In this document: positions 32,696 to 40,420 of the stretch, piece after piece
How the letters are laid out: each line of letters starts with the position of its first letter
Position numbering within the stretch: position 1 is the stretch's first letter
NCBI RefSeq assembly: GCF_006334915.2
Contig: NZ_VDMA02000020.1
Coordinates: 121,693 to 185,692 of the forward strand
Reading direction: 5' to 3'
DNA length: 64,000 nucleotides
Origin: Microbispora catharanthi
Lineage (GTDB): Bacteria > Actinomycetota > Actinomycetes > Streptosporangiales > Streptosporangiaceae
Translations under genes and position numbers: made by a program
Notes under the pieces: generated by a model
What the model was told of the DNA's origin: nothing
The model's database searches: none
Seen by the model: the letters and a program-made list of their open reading frames with translations, nothing else

Positions 32696-33442
32696 TCAGC
32701 GGTCGCCGGTTCCTTGACGCGCCGTGGTTTCTTGATGCGCCGTCGGCCCGCTGTCGGCCCGCCGTACGGGACGAGTGGCGGAGGCGGGTGAGTTCAGGAC
32801 GTCATGCAGGCTGAGCCGGGCGGGCGGCGGGAGGGGGTCGGCCTGTTCGGCGCGGAGTGCGCTGAGCAGGTAGGCGACGAGTCGCCGGGACGCGGCCTCA
32901 GCCTCTTCGGCGGAGCCGGTGATGACGCCGCAGTTGGCCATGAGCAGCAGGGCGAGGTCGTCCGGCGAGAAGTCGGCGCGCAGCCGCCCGGCCGCCTTGG
33001 CGCGTCGCGTCAGTTCGGCGAAGGCCTGTATGGCGCGGTCGCGCTCCCGCTCGATCTCGATCGCCTCGGGGAACGCCGCGACGAAGGCCGTGCTGAAGCC
33101 ACGGTCGGCGGCGTGCATGCCGCAGATCTTTTCGATGGCCGTACAGAACCCGCGCCATGGGTCCGGATCGGCCAGCGCGTCGTCGACTACCGACACGCAT
33201 GCCTCGAACTGATCGGCGAACACCTCGGTGACCAGTGCTTCCTTGGTGGGGAAGCGGCGGTAGAGCGTCGCTACCCCGACGCCGGCATGCCGGGCGATCG
33301 TTGCCATCGGCACGTCGAGCCCGCGGTCGGCGAACAACCGGCGGGCGACCTCGACGATGCGGTCACGATTCTGCCTGGCGTCGGCGCGCAGTCCCAGGGC
33401 CCCCTCCGGGACGGCCGGCATCCGAGACGCCTCAGCGCTCAT
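32696..33442 (-). CDS. TetR-family transcriptional regulator
   Basis: 248 residues from ATG 33442; a GTG at 33451 is an alternative. RIVEVARRLFADRGLDVPMA and HAGVGVATLYRRFPTKEALV are the DNA-binding domain. FCTAIEKICGMHAADRGFST begins the SbtR-type ligand domain common in actinomycetes. A disordered C-terminal tail of about 30 residues is rich in Thr, Arg and Gln. The palindrome at 33459-33482 lies just upstream, and the divergent gene encodes an F420-binding-like protein; both are probably under its control. Confidence 0.83.
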   Translation of the reverse strand: MSAEASRMPAVPEGALGLRADARQNRDRIVEVARRLFADRGLDVPMATIARHAGVGVATLYRRFPTKEALVTEVFADQFEACVSVVDDALADPDPWRGFCTAIEKICGMHAADRGFSTAFVAAFPEAIEIERERDRAIQAFAELTRRAKAAGRLRADFSPDDLALLLMANCGVITGSAEEAEAASRRLVAYLLSALRAEQADPLPPPARLSLHDVLNSPASATRPVRRADSGPTAHQETTARQGTGDR

Positions 33443-33458
33443 GTTTCTCACTTCGGGT

Positions 33459-33482
33459 TAAGTGGACAAGGCTCTCCACTTA
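33459..33482. promoter_or_regulatory. TetR operator, TAAGTGGA-N8-TCCACTTA
   Basis: Perfect 8-bp arms separated by eight bases, located between the TetR start (33442, minus) and the divergent gene at 33528. The 24-bp span suits one TetR dimer of the QacR/SbtR kind. Confidence 0.65.
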
Positions 33483-33527
33483 GCAGGTTACGTTGGCGGC
33501 GAGAGACATCGTCGCGATGGAGGTTCT

Positions 33528-33881
33528 GTGCGATATCGGAGGCCGCTTCCGAGGCGAGCGATCGGCCGTTTCAACTCCTGCGTGCTGGCGTTGCGCTCGT
33601 CTCCCCGGTGGGGGCGGCTGATCAGCAGACGCCTCACGGTCGTCACCTACACGGGACGCCGCTCGGGACGCACCTTCAGCACGCCCGTCGCCTTCCGGCG
33701 CGCGGGTGACACCGTCACGATCGGCGTCCAGCTCCCCGACGCCAAGACGTGGTGGCGCAACTTCCTGGGCGAGGGCGGCCCGATATCGCTGCAGATAGAC
33801 GGGATCGACCGCACCGGTCATGCCGTCGCCGGACGTGACGAAGCGGGTCGCGTGAGCGTCACCGTCCGTCTGGAACAGTGA
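33528..33881 (+). CDS. Nitroreductase/deazaflavin-dependent (DDN-like) family protein
   Basis: 117 residues from GTG 33528 (GGAGG five bases upstream). LTVVTYTGRRSGRTFSTPVA is the hallmark of the split-barrel F420-binding DDN family, in which the Thr-Gly-Arg-x-Ser-Gly segment contacts the cofactor. It is shorter than mycobacterial Ddn (about 150) and lacks its long N-terminal helix. Likely role: F420H2-dependent reduction of quinones or related compounds. It is divergent from the TetR gene with a clear operator between. Confidence 0.75.
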   Translation: MRYRRPLPRRAIGRFNSCVLALRSSPRWGRLISRRLTVVTYTGRRSGRTFSTPVAFRRAGDTVTIGVQLPDAKTWWRNFLGEGGPISLQIDGIDRTGHAVAGRDEAGRVSVTVRLEQ

Positions 33882-33882
33882 C

Positions 33883-33916
33883 AGGCCGGCCCTCGCCGGG
33901 AGGCGAGGGCCGGCCT
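33883..33916. terminator. Bidirectional terminator
   Basis: AGGCCGGCCCTCGCC (33883-33897), GGGA, then the perfect complement 33902-33916: a 15-bp stem with a four-base loop, exactly between the stops of two convergent genes (33881 plus, 33926 minus). It serves both strands. Confidence 0.8.
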
Positions 33917-33925
33917 CAGGGTCGA

Positions 33926-35020
33926 TCAGGACGTGGGAGTCGGGGTCGGCGTGTTCGTGAGCGTGGGCTCGGGGGTGGGTGGCGCGGTCTCGGTGGGAGT
34001 CGCGGATTCCGTGGGGGACGTGGCCGGGTCCGGTGTCGCGGCCGGCGGTTCCGTGGGGATGGCCGTCGGCGTCGGACAGGGCTCAGGGGTGCGCCAGGCG
34101 GGCTTCCCCGAGTGCCACTTCAGCGAGTGCGGAGAGCTCTTGGCGAAGTACCACAGACGCCTGCTCGGCCGCGAGAGGTCGAAGACGTAGGCGGCCGCCG
34201 CCGTCTCCCCCTGAGGGGCGGCGGGCGTCGTCTCCTCGGTCTGCGGGGGAATGGAGCCCGTCTGTCCAGGGGGAGCTGCGGGAGCCGTGGCGGTCTCACT
34301 CGGAAGAGGAACGGGGGTGCCTTCCGCAGGTGCAGGCGTGCCCTCGGAAGGGGCCGGCGTGCTTTCCGAGAGCGTCGGCGTGGCCTCGGGAGCTGTGGGT
34401 GTGGTTTCGGGAGCCGTCGGTGTGGTTTCGGGAGCCGTCGGCGGAGACGGAACCGGAGTCGGGCTCGGCGGGGTGGGGGCCGGCGTGCCGGGCTGGACGG
34501 CCGCGATCACCGAGATCCAGGCGTCCTGCCGGATGTCGCCGCCCCGGCGGGCGGTGAGCACCCGCGTGGAGTCGCCGATCGCGTACGACCGCTCGAAGCC
34601 GTCCTGGCTGCGTACCGTGATCGAGTCGTCGGCCACGGCGACGGCCTGCCCGGTCTGGGTGAACACCGTGACGGTGCCGCATCCGTCCTTGGCCGGCACG
34701 ACCACCTCGCCGTGCAGCGCACCGAGGAACGGGCCCACCAGGGGCACCTCGGTGGTAGGGGTCGCCGTGGGGGAGTCGGTGGCGGTCTCGGCCGGGGTGG
34801 CCGTCGGCGTGATCGTCACGGTGGCCGTCACGACAGGATCCGACGTCTCGGCCGGCGGGGTGACGGGGGTGGCGGCGGAGGCCGCCGTCGCTCCGGCGCC
34901 GACGGACGCCGTCAGCACGAACGCGGTCGCGAGGATCATGGGTTGGGAGATGCGCCGGCGCGGCCCGCCCGGTCCGGACAACAGTCCTTTCTCCAGGCGG
35001 TGGGGGTTGGTCGGCTTCAC
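33926..35020 (-). CDS. Secreted Pro/Thr-rich protein with central beta domain
   Basis: 364 residues from GTG 35020 (GGAGGAAC ribosome site). A long n-region with RRRIS precedes a hydrophobic core and an ATAASA cleavage area near residue 49. Then come a Thr/Pro linker, a folded region of about 80 residues (VVVPAKDGCGTVTVFTQTGQ, DSITVRSQDGFERSYAIGD) resembling DUF5666-like beta domains, and a long Pro/Thr/Glu tail with tandem units of TAPETTP. A second small folded patch (YVFDLSRPSRRLWYFAK) lies near residue 280. It is probably wall-spanning or heavily glycosylated; function unknown. Confidence 0.6.
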   Translation of the reverse strand: MKPTNPHRLEKGLLSGPGGPRRRISQPMILATAFVLTASVGAGATAASAATPVTPPAETSDPVVTATVTITPTATPAETATDSPTATPTTEVPLVGPFLGALHGEVVVPAKDGCGTVTVFTQTGQAVAVADDSITVRSQDGFERSYAIGDSTRVLTARRGGDIRQDAWISVIAAVQPGTPAPTPPSPTPVPSPPTAPETTPTAPETTPTAPEATPTLSESTPAPSEGTPAPAEGTPVPLPSETATAPAAPPGQTGSIPPQTEETTPAAPQGETAAAAYVFDLSRPSRRLWYFAKSSPHSLKWHSGKPAWRTPEPCPTPTAIPTEPPAATPDPATSPTESATPTETAPPTPEPTLTNTPTPTPTS

Positions 35021-35302
35021 CGTTCCTCCGTATCGTTCGATTCGATGGTCTCCGCCGAATGGGGCGGCGGTCGTACCGGAGCGCTTTGCCCCGATACCCG
35101 ACTGAAGCGACCGGCAAATTTGTTGCCAAACCGTGTCACTTCCGATGGATTGTGGAGACCTTCCCCATATGCGCCGCATCCATGCGGGTGAATCCGCGGC
35201 CGTGCGGCGACTCGGTTGCTTTCGGCAGGTCGCAGGGGATGAACCGATTTGAGATTCGGACGTCATCTGAGACGGCCACGCGACGGATGGCACGACGGCC
35301 CC

Positions 35303-35440
35303 CGTGGATGCCCCGGCGCCGAGGCTGCCGTTGTAGCTCACGTCGCGGGCGGTCACGCTGGATCCGCTGCTGCCGATGGTCGCGTTCCAGGCGTCGGTGA
35401 CGGTCTGGCCGTCGGCGAAGGTCCACGTCACGGTCCACGG
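35303..35440 (-). pseudogene. Fragment of a family 2 carbohydrate-binding module
   Basis: The minus frame reads PWTVTWTFADGQTVTDAWNA, TIGSSGSSVTARDVSYNGSL and GAGAST. This is the second half of an actinobacterial cellulose/xylan-binding CBM2, with the surface Trp residues and the conserved N-x-S-Y-N-G. The first strands and the final GFxGS segment are missing, and there is no attached enzyme or signal peptide. The reading frame runs on to 33926 but the joining sequence is not protein-like. I treat it as the relic of a secreted glycosidase gene. Confidence 0.6.
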
Positions 35441-35561
35441 CCGCGTGGCGGCTGGTGGTGAAGGTGCTTCCTCAGGGCCGTGGCGGGTGTGGTTTCCCGC
35501 ACCCTCGAACGGCCATCCGCCTCATGGTGGCTCCACACTGATCATTCCTAGTCTCAGGCGC

Positions 35562-36179
35562 ATGACGGATTGGCTGATTCACCTGATGGAGCTGCTCGGC
35601 GCGCCGGGAGCCGGGATTGCGATCGCGCTGGAGAACCTCTTCCCGCCCCTCCCCAGCGAGGTGATCCTGCCGCTGGCCGGTTTCACCGCCTCCCGGGGAG
35701 AGATGGACCTGTTCGCCGTGCTGCTGTGGACCACCGCCGGTTCGGTGATCGGGGCGCTGGCGCTGTACTGGGTGGGCGCGCTGCTCGGCCGCGAGCGCAC
35801 GCTGGCCCTGGCCGCCCGGATCCCGCTGCTGAAGGTCTCCGACGTCGCCAAGACCGAGGCGTGGTTCCTCAAGCACGGGCGCAAGACGGTGTTCTTCGGC
35901 CGGATGATCCCGATCTTTCGCAGCCTGATCTCCGTTCCCGCCGGCGTGGAACGCATGCCGCTGGGCGTCTTCACGCTCCTGACCACGGCTGGGAGCCTGC
36001 TCTGGAACACCCTCTTCGTGCTGGCCGGCTGGACGCTCGGCGAGAACTGGTCGCTGGTGGAGAAGTACGTCAACGTGGGCACCAATGCGGTCATCGCGGC
36101 GGTGCTGCTGGCCGTTCTGGTCTTCGTGGGCGTACGGCTGAGTGAGCGGCGCAAGGGGCGGCATGCGGTGCGCGGTTAG
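35562..36179 (+). CDS. DedA-family membrane protein
   Basis: 205 residues. ALENLFPPLPSEVILPLAGF and HGRKTVFFGRMIPIFRSLIS are the two DedA/SNARE-associated signatures, with the conserved Glu and Arg residues needed for proton-coupled function. About five hydrophobic segments are seen. Family members flip undecaprenyl phosphate or other phospholipids and support envelope homeostasis. The start ATG 35562 has only a weak AGG ribosome site. A kinase relic and a response regulator follow on the same strand. Confidence 0.85.
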   Translation: MTDWLIHLMELLGAPGAGIAIALENLFPPLPSEVILPLAGFTASRGEMDLFAVLLWTTAGSVIGALALYWVGALLGRERTLALAARIPLLKVSDVAKTEAWFLKHGRKTVFFGRMIPIFRSLISVPAGVERMPLGVFTLLTTAGSLLWNTLFVLAGWTLGENWSLVEKYVNVGTNAVIAAVLLAVLVFVGVRLSERRKGRHAVRG

Positions 36180-36189
36180 GGGGACGCGG

Positions 36190-36345
36190 CCCGTCGGCCT
36201 GGCCATCGGGGCCACCCTGGTCACCATTGAGGTACCGCAGGAGGGCAGCATGGGCATCGTGCGAGTGGAGGACGACGGCATGGGCGGAGCCGATGCGACC
36301 GGCGGCGGGCCGACTGTGATCGAGGCGGAGCCACCGTGCGCGTGA
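36190..36345 (+). pseudogene. Stub of a NarL-type sensor histidine kinase
   Basis: The frame ending at TGA 36343-36345 reads ATLVTIEVPQEG, then VRVEDDGMGGADATGG and GPTVIEAEPPCA. The first parts match the end of the N-box strand and the D-G-x-G of a HATPase_c domain; the last matches the final strand of such kinases. The G2 box and lid between them are deleted, and everything before the ATPase domain is gone. The stub overlaps the response-regulator start by ten bases, as an intact kinase gene normally would. Confidence 0.65.
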
Positions 36346-36980
36346 TGCTGGCCGAGGACTCTGCCCTGTTGCGTGAGGGCCTCGTGCGGCTGCTCAAGGA
36401 GGAAGGCCACGACGTCCTGGCCGCAGTGGGCGACGCCGACGCGCTCCTGGAGGCGGTGGACGGCGACAGCCCCGACGCGGTGGTGGTCGACGTGCGGATG
36501 CCGCCCACCCACACCGACGAGGGCCTGCGCGCCGCCCTGGAGATCCGGCGGCGCCGGCCGGAGGTCAAGGTGCTGGTGCTGTCGCAGTACGTCGAGAAGA
36601 AGTACGCCACCGAGCTGATGAGCGGCAGCATCGACGGGGTCGGCTATCTGCTCAAGGACCGCGTGGCCCAGGTCGGCGACTTCCTGGACGCGCTGGAGCG
36701 GGTGGGCGCGGGCGGGACGGCGTTCGACCCGGAGGTGGTGCGTCAGTTGCTCGCGCGCACCAGCCACGCCGACCCGCTGGCCCAGCTCACCGCCCGCGAG
36801 CGTCAGGTGCTGGAGCTCATGGCCCAGGGCCTGACCAACGCCTCGATCGCCCAATCCCTGCACGTGTCGCAGAGCGCGGTGGAAAAGCACGTCAACGCCC
36901 TGTTCGACAAGCTCGCGCTGTCGCACACGACCGGGTACAGCCGCCGCGTCCTGGCCGTCCTGCGCTACCTCGGCTCCTGA
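36336..36980 (+). CDS. NarL/FixJ-family response regulator, kinase lost
   Basis: 214 residues from GTG 36336. VRVMLAEDSALLREGLVRLL is the receiver start with its acidic pair, VVVDVRMPP holds the phosphorylated Asp near residue 54, and GYLLKDR the conserved Lys. The LuxR-type helix-turn-helix is LTARERQVLELMAQGLTNAS, then SQSAVEKHVNALFDKL. It overlaps the 3' end of a kinase remnant, so its own partner is probably gone; another kinase or acetyl phosphate would have to activate it. Target genes are not evident. Confidence 0.85.
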   Translation: MRVMLAEDSALLREGLVRLLKEEGHDVLAAVGDADALLEAVDGDSPDAVVVDVRMPPTHTDEGLRAALEIRRRRPEVKVLVLSQYVEKKYATELMSGSIDGVGYLLKDRVAQVGDFLDALERVGAGGTAFDPEVVRQLLARTSHADPLAQLTARERQVLELMAQGLTNASIAQSLHVSQSAVEKHVNALFDKLALSHTTGYSRRVLAVLRYLGS

Positions 36981-36984
36981 GCCC

Positions 36985-37002
36985 GCCGCGGTTCGCCGCG
37001 GC
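36985..37002. terminator. Short hairpin between convergent genes
   Basis: GCCGCGG-TTCG-CCGCGGC, a 7-bp stem with a TTCG loop on the plus strand, lies five bases after the response-regulator stop and four bases from the stop of the MBL-fold gene. It could stop transcripts in both directions. Confidence 0.5.
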
Positions 37003-37005
37003 CGG

Positions 37006-37800
37006 TCAGGTGGTCGCGACCGTGAGCACGGTGCGCCGGCCCGGGTGCAGGAGGGTGAGCCGGTCGGTGAGTCCGGCCTGCGCGAAGGCCTCGGCGAGTG
37101 TGTCGGCCCCTTCGGTGAAGTGGCGCCAGCTGTCGAAGTGCAGCGGGACGACGTGCGACGCGCCGAGCATCCGGGCGGCTTCGGCCGTCTGCGCGCTGGT
37201 GAGGGTGAGGTAGGCGTCGCCGAGGAGAGCGGTCTTGGCCGCTCCGGCGAACAGGATGGCGACGTCGACGGCGAACCGTTCGGCGATCTGGGCGACGAGG
37301 TCGAGCGAGGCGTTGTCGCCGCTGACGTACACGGTCGGCGTTCCGTGGCCGGACAGCACGAATCCGGCGACCTCCCCGACGATGGGCTCGCTGCCCTCGG
37401 GACCGTGCAGAGCGGGCACCCGGGTGACGCGCAGCGTCGAGCCGCCGGGCCGTGGCAGGTCCACGTGCTCCCAGACGGGCACGGCGCGGGTGGCACCGCC
37501 CAGCCGGCCGGCCGCGCTCGCGGTGGTGAGCACGAGCGGGACCCGGCCGAGGTAGTCGCGACCGCTGACGTCGAGGTTGTCCCTGTGCTGGTCGTGGGAG
37601 AGCAGCACGGCGTCGACGGGGCCGATTTCCGCGGGCGTCAGCGCGGTGGGCGCGGTCTTGACCAGGACCCGTCCCGGGCCCGTCACGTACTCGCGGGGAG
37701 GGTCGAAGGTGGGGTCGGTGAGCAGGCGCAGCCCGCCGATCTCCAGGATCGCGGTCGGTCCGCCCAAGGCGTGGACGCTGATCTGCGATGCGACGGTCAT
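37006..37800 (-). CDS. MBL-fold metallo-hydrolase (UlaG/UPF0173-like)
   Basis: 264 residues. AILEIGGLRLLTDPTFDPPR is the start of the metal-dependent beta-lactamase fold in the UlaG/RomA group. AVLLSHDQHRDNLD is the first metal motif, with Gln replacing the usual second His of H-x-H-x-D-H. VYVSGDNA and VVPLHFDSWRHF provide further ligands. Family members hydrolyse lactones, phosphodiesters or N-acyl lipids. Whether it holds one metal or two cannot be told from sequence. It is divergent from the GlxA-like regulator at 37943. Confidence 0.8.
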   Translation of the reverse strand: MTVASQISVHALGGPTAILEIGGLRLLTDPTFDPPREYVTGPGRVLVKTAPTALTPAEIGPVDAVLLSHDQHRDNLDVSGRDYLGRVPLVLTTASAAGRLGGATRAVPVWEHVDLPRPGGSTLRVTRVPALHGPEGSEPIVGEVAGFVLSGHGTPTVYVSGDNASLDLVAQIAERFAVDVAILFAGAAKTALLGDAYLTLTSAQTAEAARMLGASHVVPLHFDSWRHFTEGADTLAEAFAQAGLTDRLTLLHPGRRTVLTVATT

Positions 37801-37942
37801 GACGGTCCTTTGCGGCTTGACGGGCTGAGATGTGCGCTCCGGTGAGGAGCGCTCTGCGGACGATCGTCGAACGTACGGCCGCCGGAGAGTGAGTGGCGTG
37901 AAAGCCGTCGTGCGATAGATTCAAGCCAACCCGGGAGGAGCG

Positions 37943-38917
37943 ATGAGCCGACGTGACCCGCTGACCATCGCGGTGCTGATGTTCGACCAGGCGCCGCTGT
38001 TCGAGACCAGCGTCCCGATCAGCGTGTTCGGCGCCGATCGCAGCGACATGGGCGTCCCCCGCTTCGACCTGCGTGCCGTCGGCGGTGACCCCGGCCCGCT
38101 CACCACCACCGGCGGGATCCGACTGACCGCGCCGTACGGGCTGGACGCGCTGGCAGACGCCGCCACCGTCGTCGTGCCGAGCTGGCGAGGCCCGGCCCAG
38201 CGCCCTCCGGAACCGGCACTCGCCGCCCTGCGCGACGCGCACGCCGACGGCGCCACCGTCGTCGGGTTGTGCCGTGGCGCGTTCGTGCTCGCCGCGGCCG
38301 GGCTGCTGAACGGCCGCCGCGCGGCCACCCACTGGCTTTACGCACCCGCCCTCGCCGCCGCCTACCCCGACGTACAGGTGGACGCCTCAGTGCTGTTCGT
38401 CGACGACGGCGACCTGATCACCTCGGCCGGGACCGCCGCCGGCATCGACGCCTGCCTGCACCTGGTGCGGCGCCGGTTCGGTGCCCAGGTCGCCAACACC
38501 ATCGCCCGCCGCATGGTCGTGCCTCCGCAACGCAGCGGCGGCCAGGCGCAGTACATCGAACACCCGCTGCCCGACCCCGACACCAACGATCCGCTCGGCG
38601 AGATCCTCAGCCACGCCATCCATCACCTCGACGACCCCGACCTGGACGTCGACTCCCTGGCCGGACACGCCCTGATGAGCCGCCGGAGCTTCGACCGCCG
38701 ATTCCGCGAGCTCACCGGCACCTCCCCACTCCAATGGCTGCTCACTCAACGGATCATGCGAGCCCAACGGCTGCTGGAGACCACCGACCTCAGCGTCGAC
38801 GCCATCGCCCGCAACGTCGGCTTCACCAACGGCATCGCCCTGCGCCCTCACTTCCGCCGCATCCTCGGTGTCGCTCCACAGACCTACCGCGACACCTTCC
38901 ACGCCCGCACCGCCTGA
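37943..38917 (+). CDS. GlxA-family AraC regulator with DJ-1/PfpI domain
   Basis: 324 residues. The N-terminal half (about 8-175) is a DJ-1/PfpI-like domain: ATVVGLCRGAFVLAAAGLLN carries the nucleophile-elbow Cys. The C-terminal half is AraC-type: VDSLAGHALMSRRSFDRRFR and VDAIARNVGFTNGIALRPHF are the two helix-turn-helix units. Such proteins sense a metabolite with the amidase-like domain and usually activate a neighbouring catabolic gene. The divergent MBL-fold gene, 142 bases away, is the obvious candidate. Confidence 0.88.
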   Translation: MSRRDPLTIAVLMFDQAPLFETSVPISVFGADRSDMGVPRFDLRAVGGDPGPLTTTGGIRLTAPYGLDALADAATVVVPSWRGPAQRPPEPALAALRDAHADGATVVGLCRGAFVLAAAGLLNGRRAATHWLYAPALAAAYPDVQVDASVLFVDDGDLITSAGTAAGIDACLHLVRRRFGAQVANTIARRMVVPPQRSGGQAQYIEHPLPDPDTNDPLGEILSHAIHHLDDPDLDVDSLAGHALMSRRSFDRRFRELTGTSPLQWLLTQRIMRAQRLLETTDLSVDAIARNVGFTNGIALRPHFRRILGVAPQTYRDTFHARTA

Positions 38918-38938
38918 CCGGGGGACGGACGACCGTCG

Positions 38939-39757
38939 ATGACGAACGACAGAGCCGGTCGCGGCAGACGCGAAGGCGGACGAGGGCAGGGCGGTCTCGT
39001 GAACCCCGCAGCGGGCGCCCTCGCCCGGACGGAAACGACGTCGCGTTTCGATGTCGGCCACGGCTACGCGCTCTATCAGGGGCCGTCGTGGGACAGCGGC
39101 TTTCACCGTCACGCCGCTTTCCAGATCGTCGTCGCCGTCGCGGGTGAAGCCGCCATGGTGGACGCCTCCGGCGTCTGTCACCGCGCCGTGGCGCTTGTGG
39201 TGCCGCCCATGGTGCGGCATCGGATGCTGGCGACGACGGACCTGCGTGTCTTCTTCGTGGAACCGCAGTGCGCCTTCGCCGACCGGTTGCGCGAGCGCTG
39301 CGTCTCCGGGCGCTGGGGCTCCGGGATCAGCGCGGCTCCCGAACTGCGCGAGCTCAGCGAGGAGGATGTCCGCCTCGCCGGCGCGCGACCGTCCGGTGAG
39401 CTCGACCCCCGGCTGCTCGCGGCGATGGACGCGCTGGCGGACGGGCCGGTCTCGATGCCGGATCTGGCCGCGCGGGTGGACATGTCCCCCCAGCGGCTGC
39501 GCGGCCTGGTCCGCAGCCAGTTGGGCATGCCGCTGACGCGCTGGCGCGTGTGGGGCCAGCTGCGGCGGACGGTGGAGGCGCTGCGGGCGGGGCGGTCGCT
39601 GGCGGAGGCGGCGGCCGTGAGCGGTTTCGCCGACCAGGCGCATCTGACGCGATGGATGCGGGAGATGATGGGGCTCACCCCGGCGGTCGTGCTGCCGGTG
39701 CTGCGCCCGTCACTCGCGGAAGGCGACGTAGACCGAGATCGAACCGGTGACCGTTGA
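38939..39757 (+). CDS. AraC-family transcriptional regulator with cupin sensor
   Basis: 272 residues. The N-terminal cupin-like domain (FHRHAAFQIVVAVAGEAAMV, ALVVPPMVRHRMLA) binds an effector, and the C-terminal AraC domain (MPDLAARVDMSPQRLRGLVR, LAEAAAVSGFADQAHLTRWM) binds DNA. An internal GTG at 38999 could be the true start (252 residues), since the first 20 residues are low-complexity Gly/Arg. It follows the GlxA-like gene by 21 bases, and its 3' end overlaps the convergent methyltransferase gene by 48 bases. Confidence 0.82.
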   Translation: MTNDRAGRGRREGGRGQGGLVNPAAGALARTETTSRFDVGHGYALYQGPSWDSGFHRHAAFQIVVAVAGEAAMVDASGVCHRAVALVVPPMVRHRMLATTDLRVFFVEPQCAFADRLRERCVSGRWGSGISAAPELRELSEEDVRLAGARPSGELDPRLLAAMDALADGPVSMPDLAARVDMSPQRLRGLVRSQLGMPLTRWRVWGQLRRTVEALRAGRSLAEAAAVSGFADQAHLTRWMREMMGLTPAVVLPVLRPSLAEGDVDRDRTGDR

Positions 39758-40363
39758 CACCACCTCGGCCTCCCGCACATCGCCGAAACCGGCCTCGGCC
39801 ATCAGCTCCGGCAGCACACCCTCGGCGTTCGGGCGGGTGTCCTCGACGCCGTCGGCGAACTGCACCATCCGGAACCCCAGCCGCATCAGCCGCGTGCGCT
39901 GCAACCCGTAATCGGCGACGACGAGTTTGCCGCCCGGCCGCAGCACCGCGCGCATCGAGGAGAGTATGGCCCGCTTCGTCGCCATCGGGCACTGGTGCAG
40001 CACCAAGGTGGACACCACCGTGTCCGCCGCGCCGGCGCCCACGATCTCCGGCAGCGCGTCGCCCATGCCGGTCTCCCACCGCACCGTCGCGCCGACGGCC
40101 TCGGCCTTGCGCCGGGCGAGCGCCAGCACCCCCTGATCCGGGTCTATCGCCACCACCCGCGCCCGCGGCTCGGTGCGGTTCAGCAACAGCGCCGTGGACC
40201 CGGTGCCGCACCCCACATCGACGATCACATCCTCCGGGCGCGGCGCGACGTGCATGACGGTCAGCGCCCGCCACAGCCGCTCCCTGGTCAGCGTGACGAC
40301 GGGGTCGTAGAAACGCGTGGACGCGAAGCGGCCCAGCGCCGGAGTGAAAGCCTGTTCGGTCAT
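39710..40363 (-). CDS. Class I SAM-dependent methyltransferase
   Basis: 217 residues from ATG 40363; an ATG at 40414 is possible but adds non-conserved residues. VIVDVGCGTGSTALLLNRTE is motif I, VVAIDPDQGVLALARRKA strand 2, and VVSTLVLHQCPMATKRAILS then LRPGGKLVVADYG motifs II-III, a pattern of the UbiE/Methyltransf_25 group. The C-terminus reaches into the AraC gene on the other strand. Substrate unknown; small quinones or arsenite-type acceptors are common in this group, but the three-Cys arsenite set is absent. Confidence 0.8.
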   Translation of the reverse strand: MTEQAFTPALGRFASTRFYDPVVTLTRERLWRALTVMHVAPRPEDVIVDVGCGTGSTALLLNRTEPRARVVAIDPDQGVLALARRKAEAVGATVRWETGMGDALPEIVGAGAADTVVSTLVLHQCPMATKRAILSSMRAVLRPGGKLVVADYGLQRTRLMRLGFRMVQFADGVEDTRPNAEGVLPELMAEAGFGDVREAEVVSTVTGSISVYVAFRE

Positions 40364-40420
40364 GCCCAGCAGACTCGCATCGGGAGACCGTGCGGTCTTG
40401 AACGAACCGCTCACCCTCGG

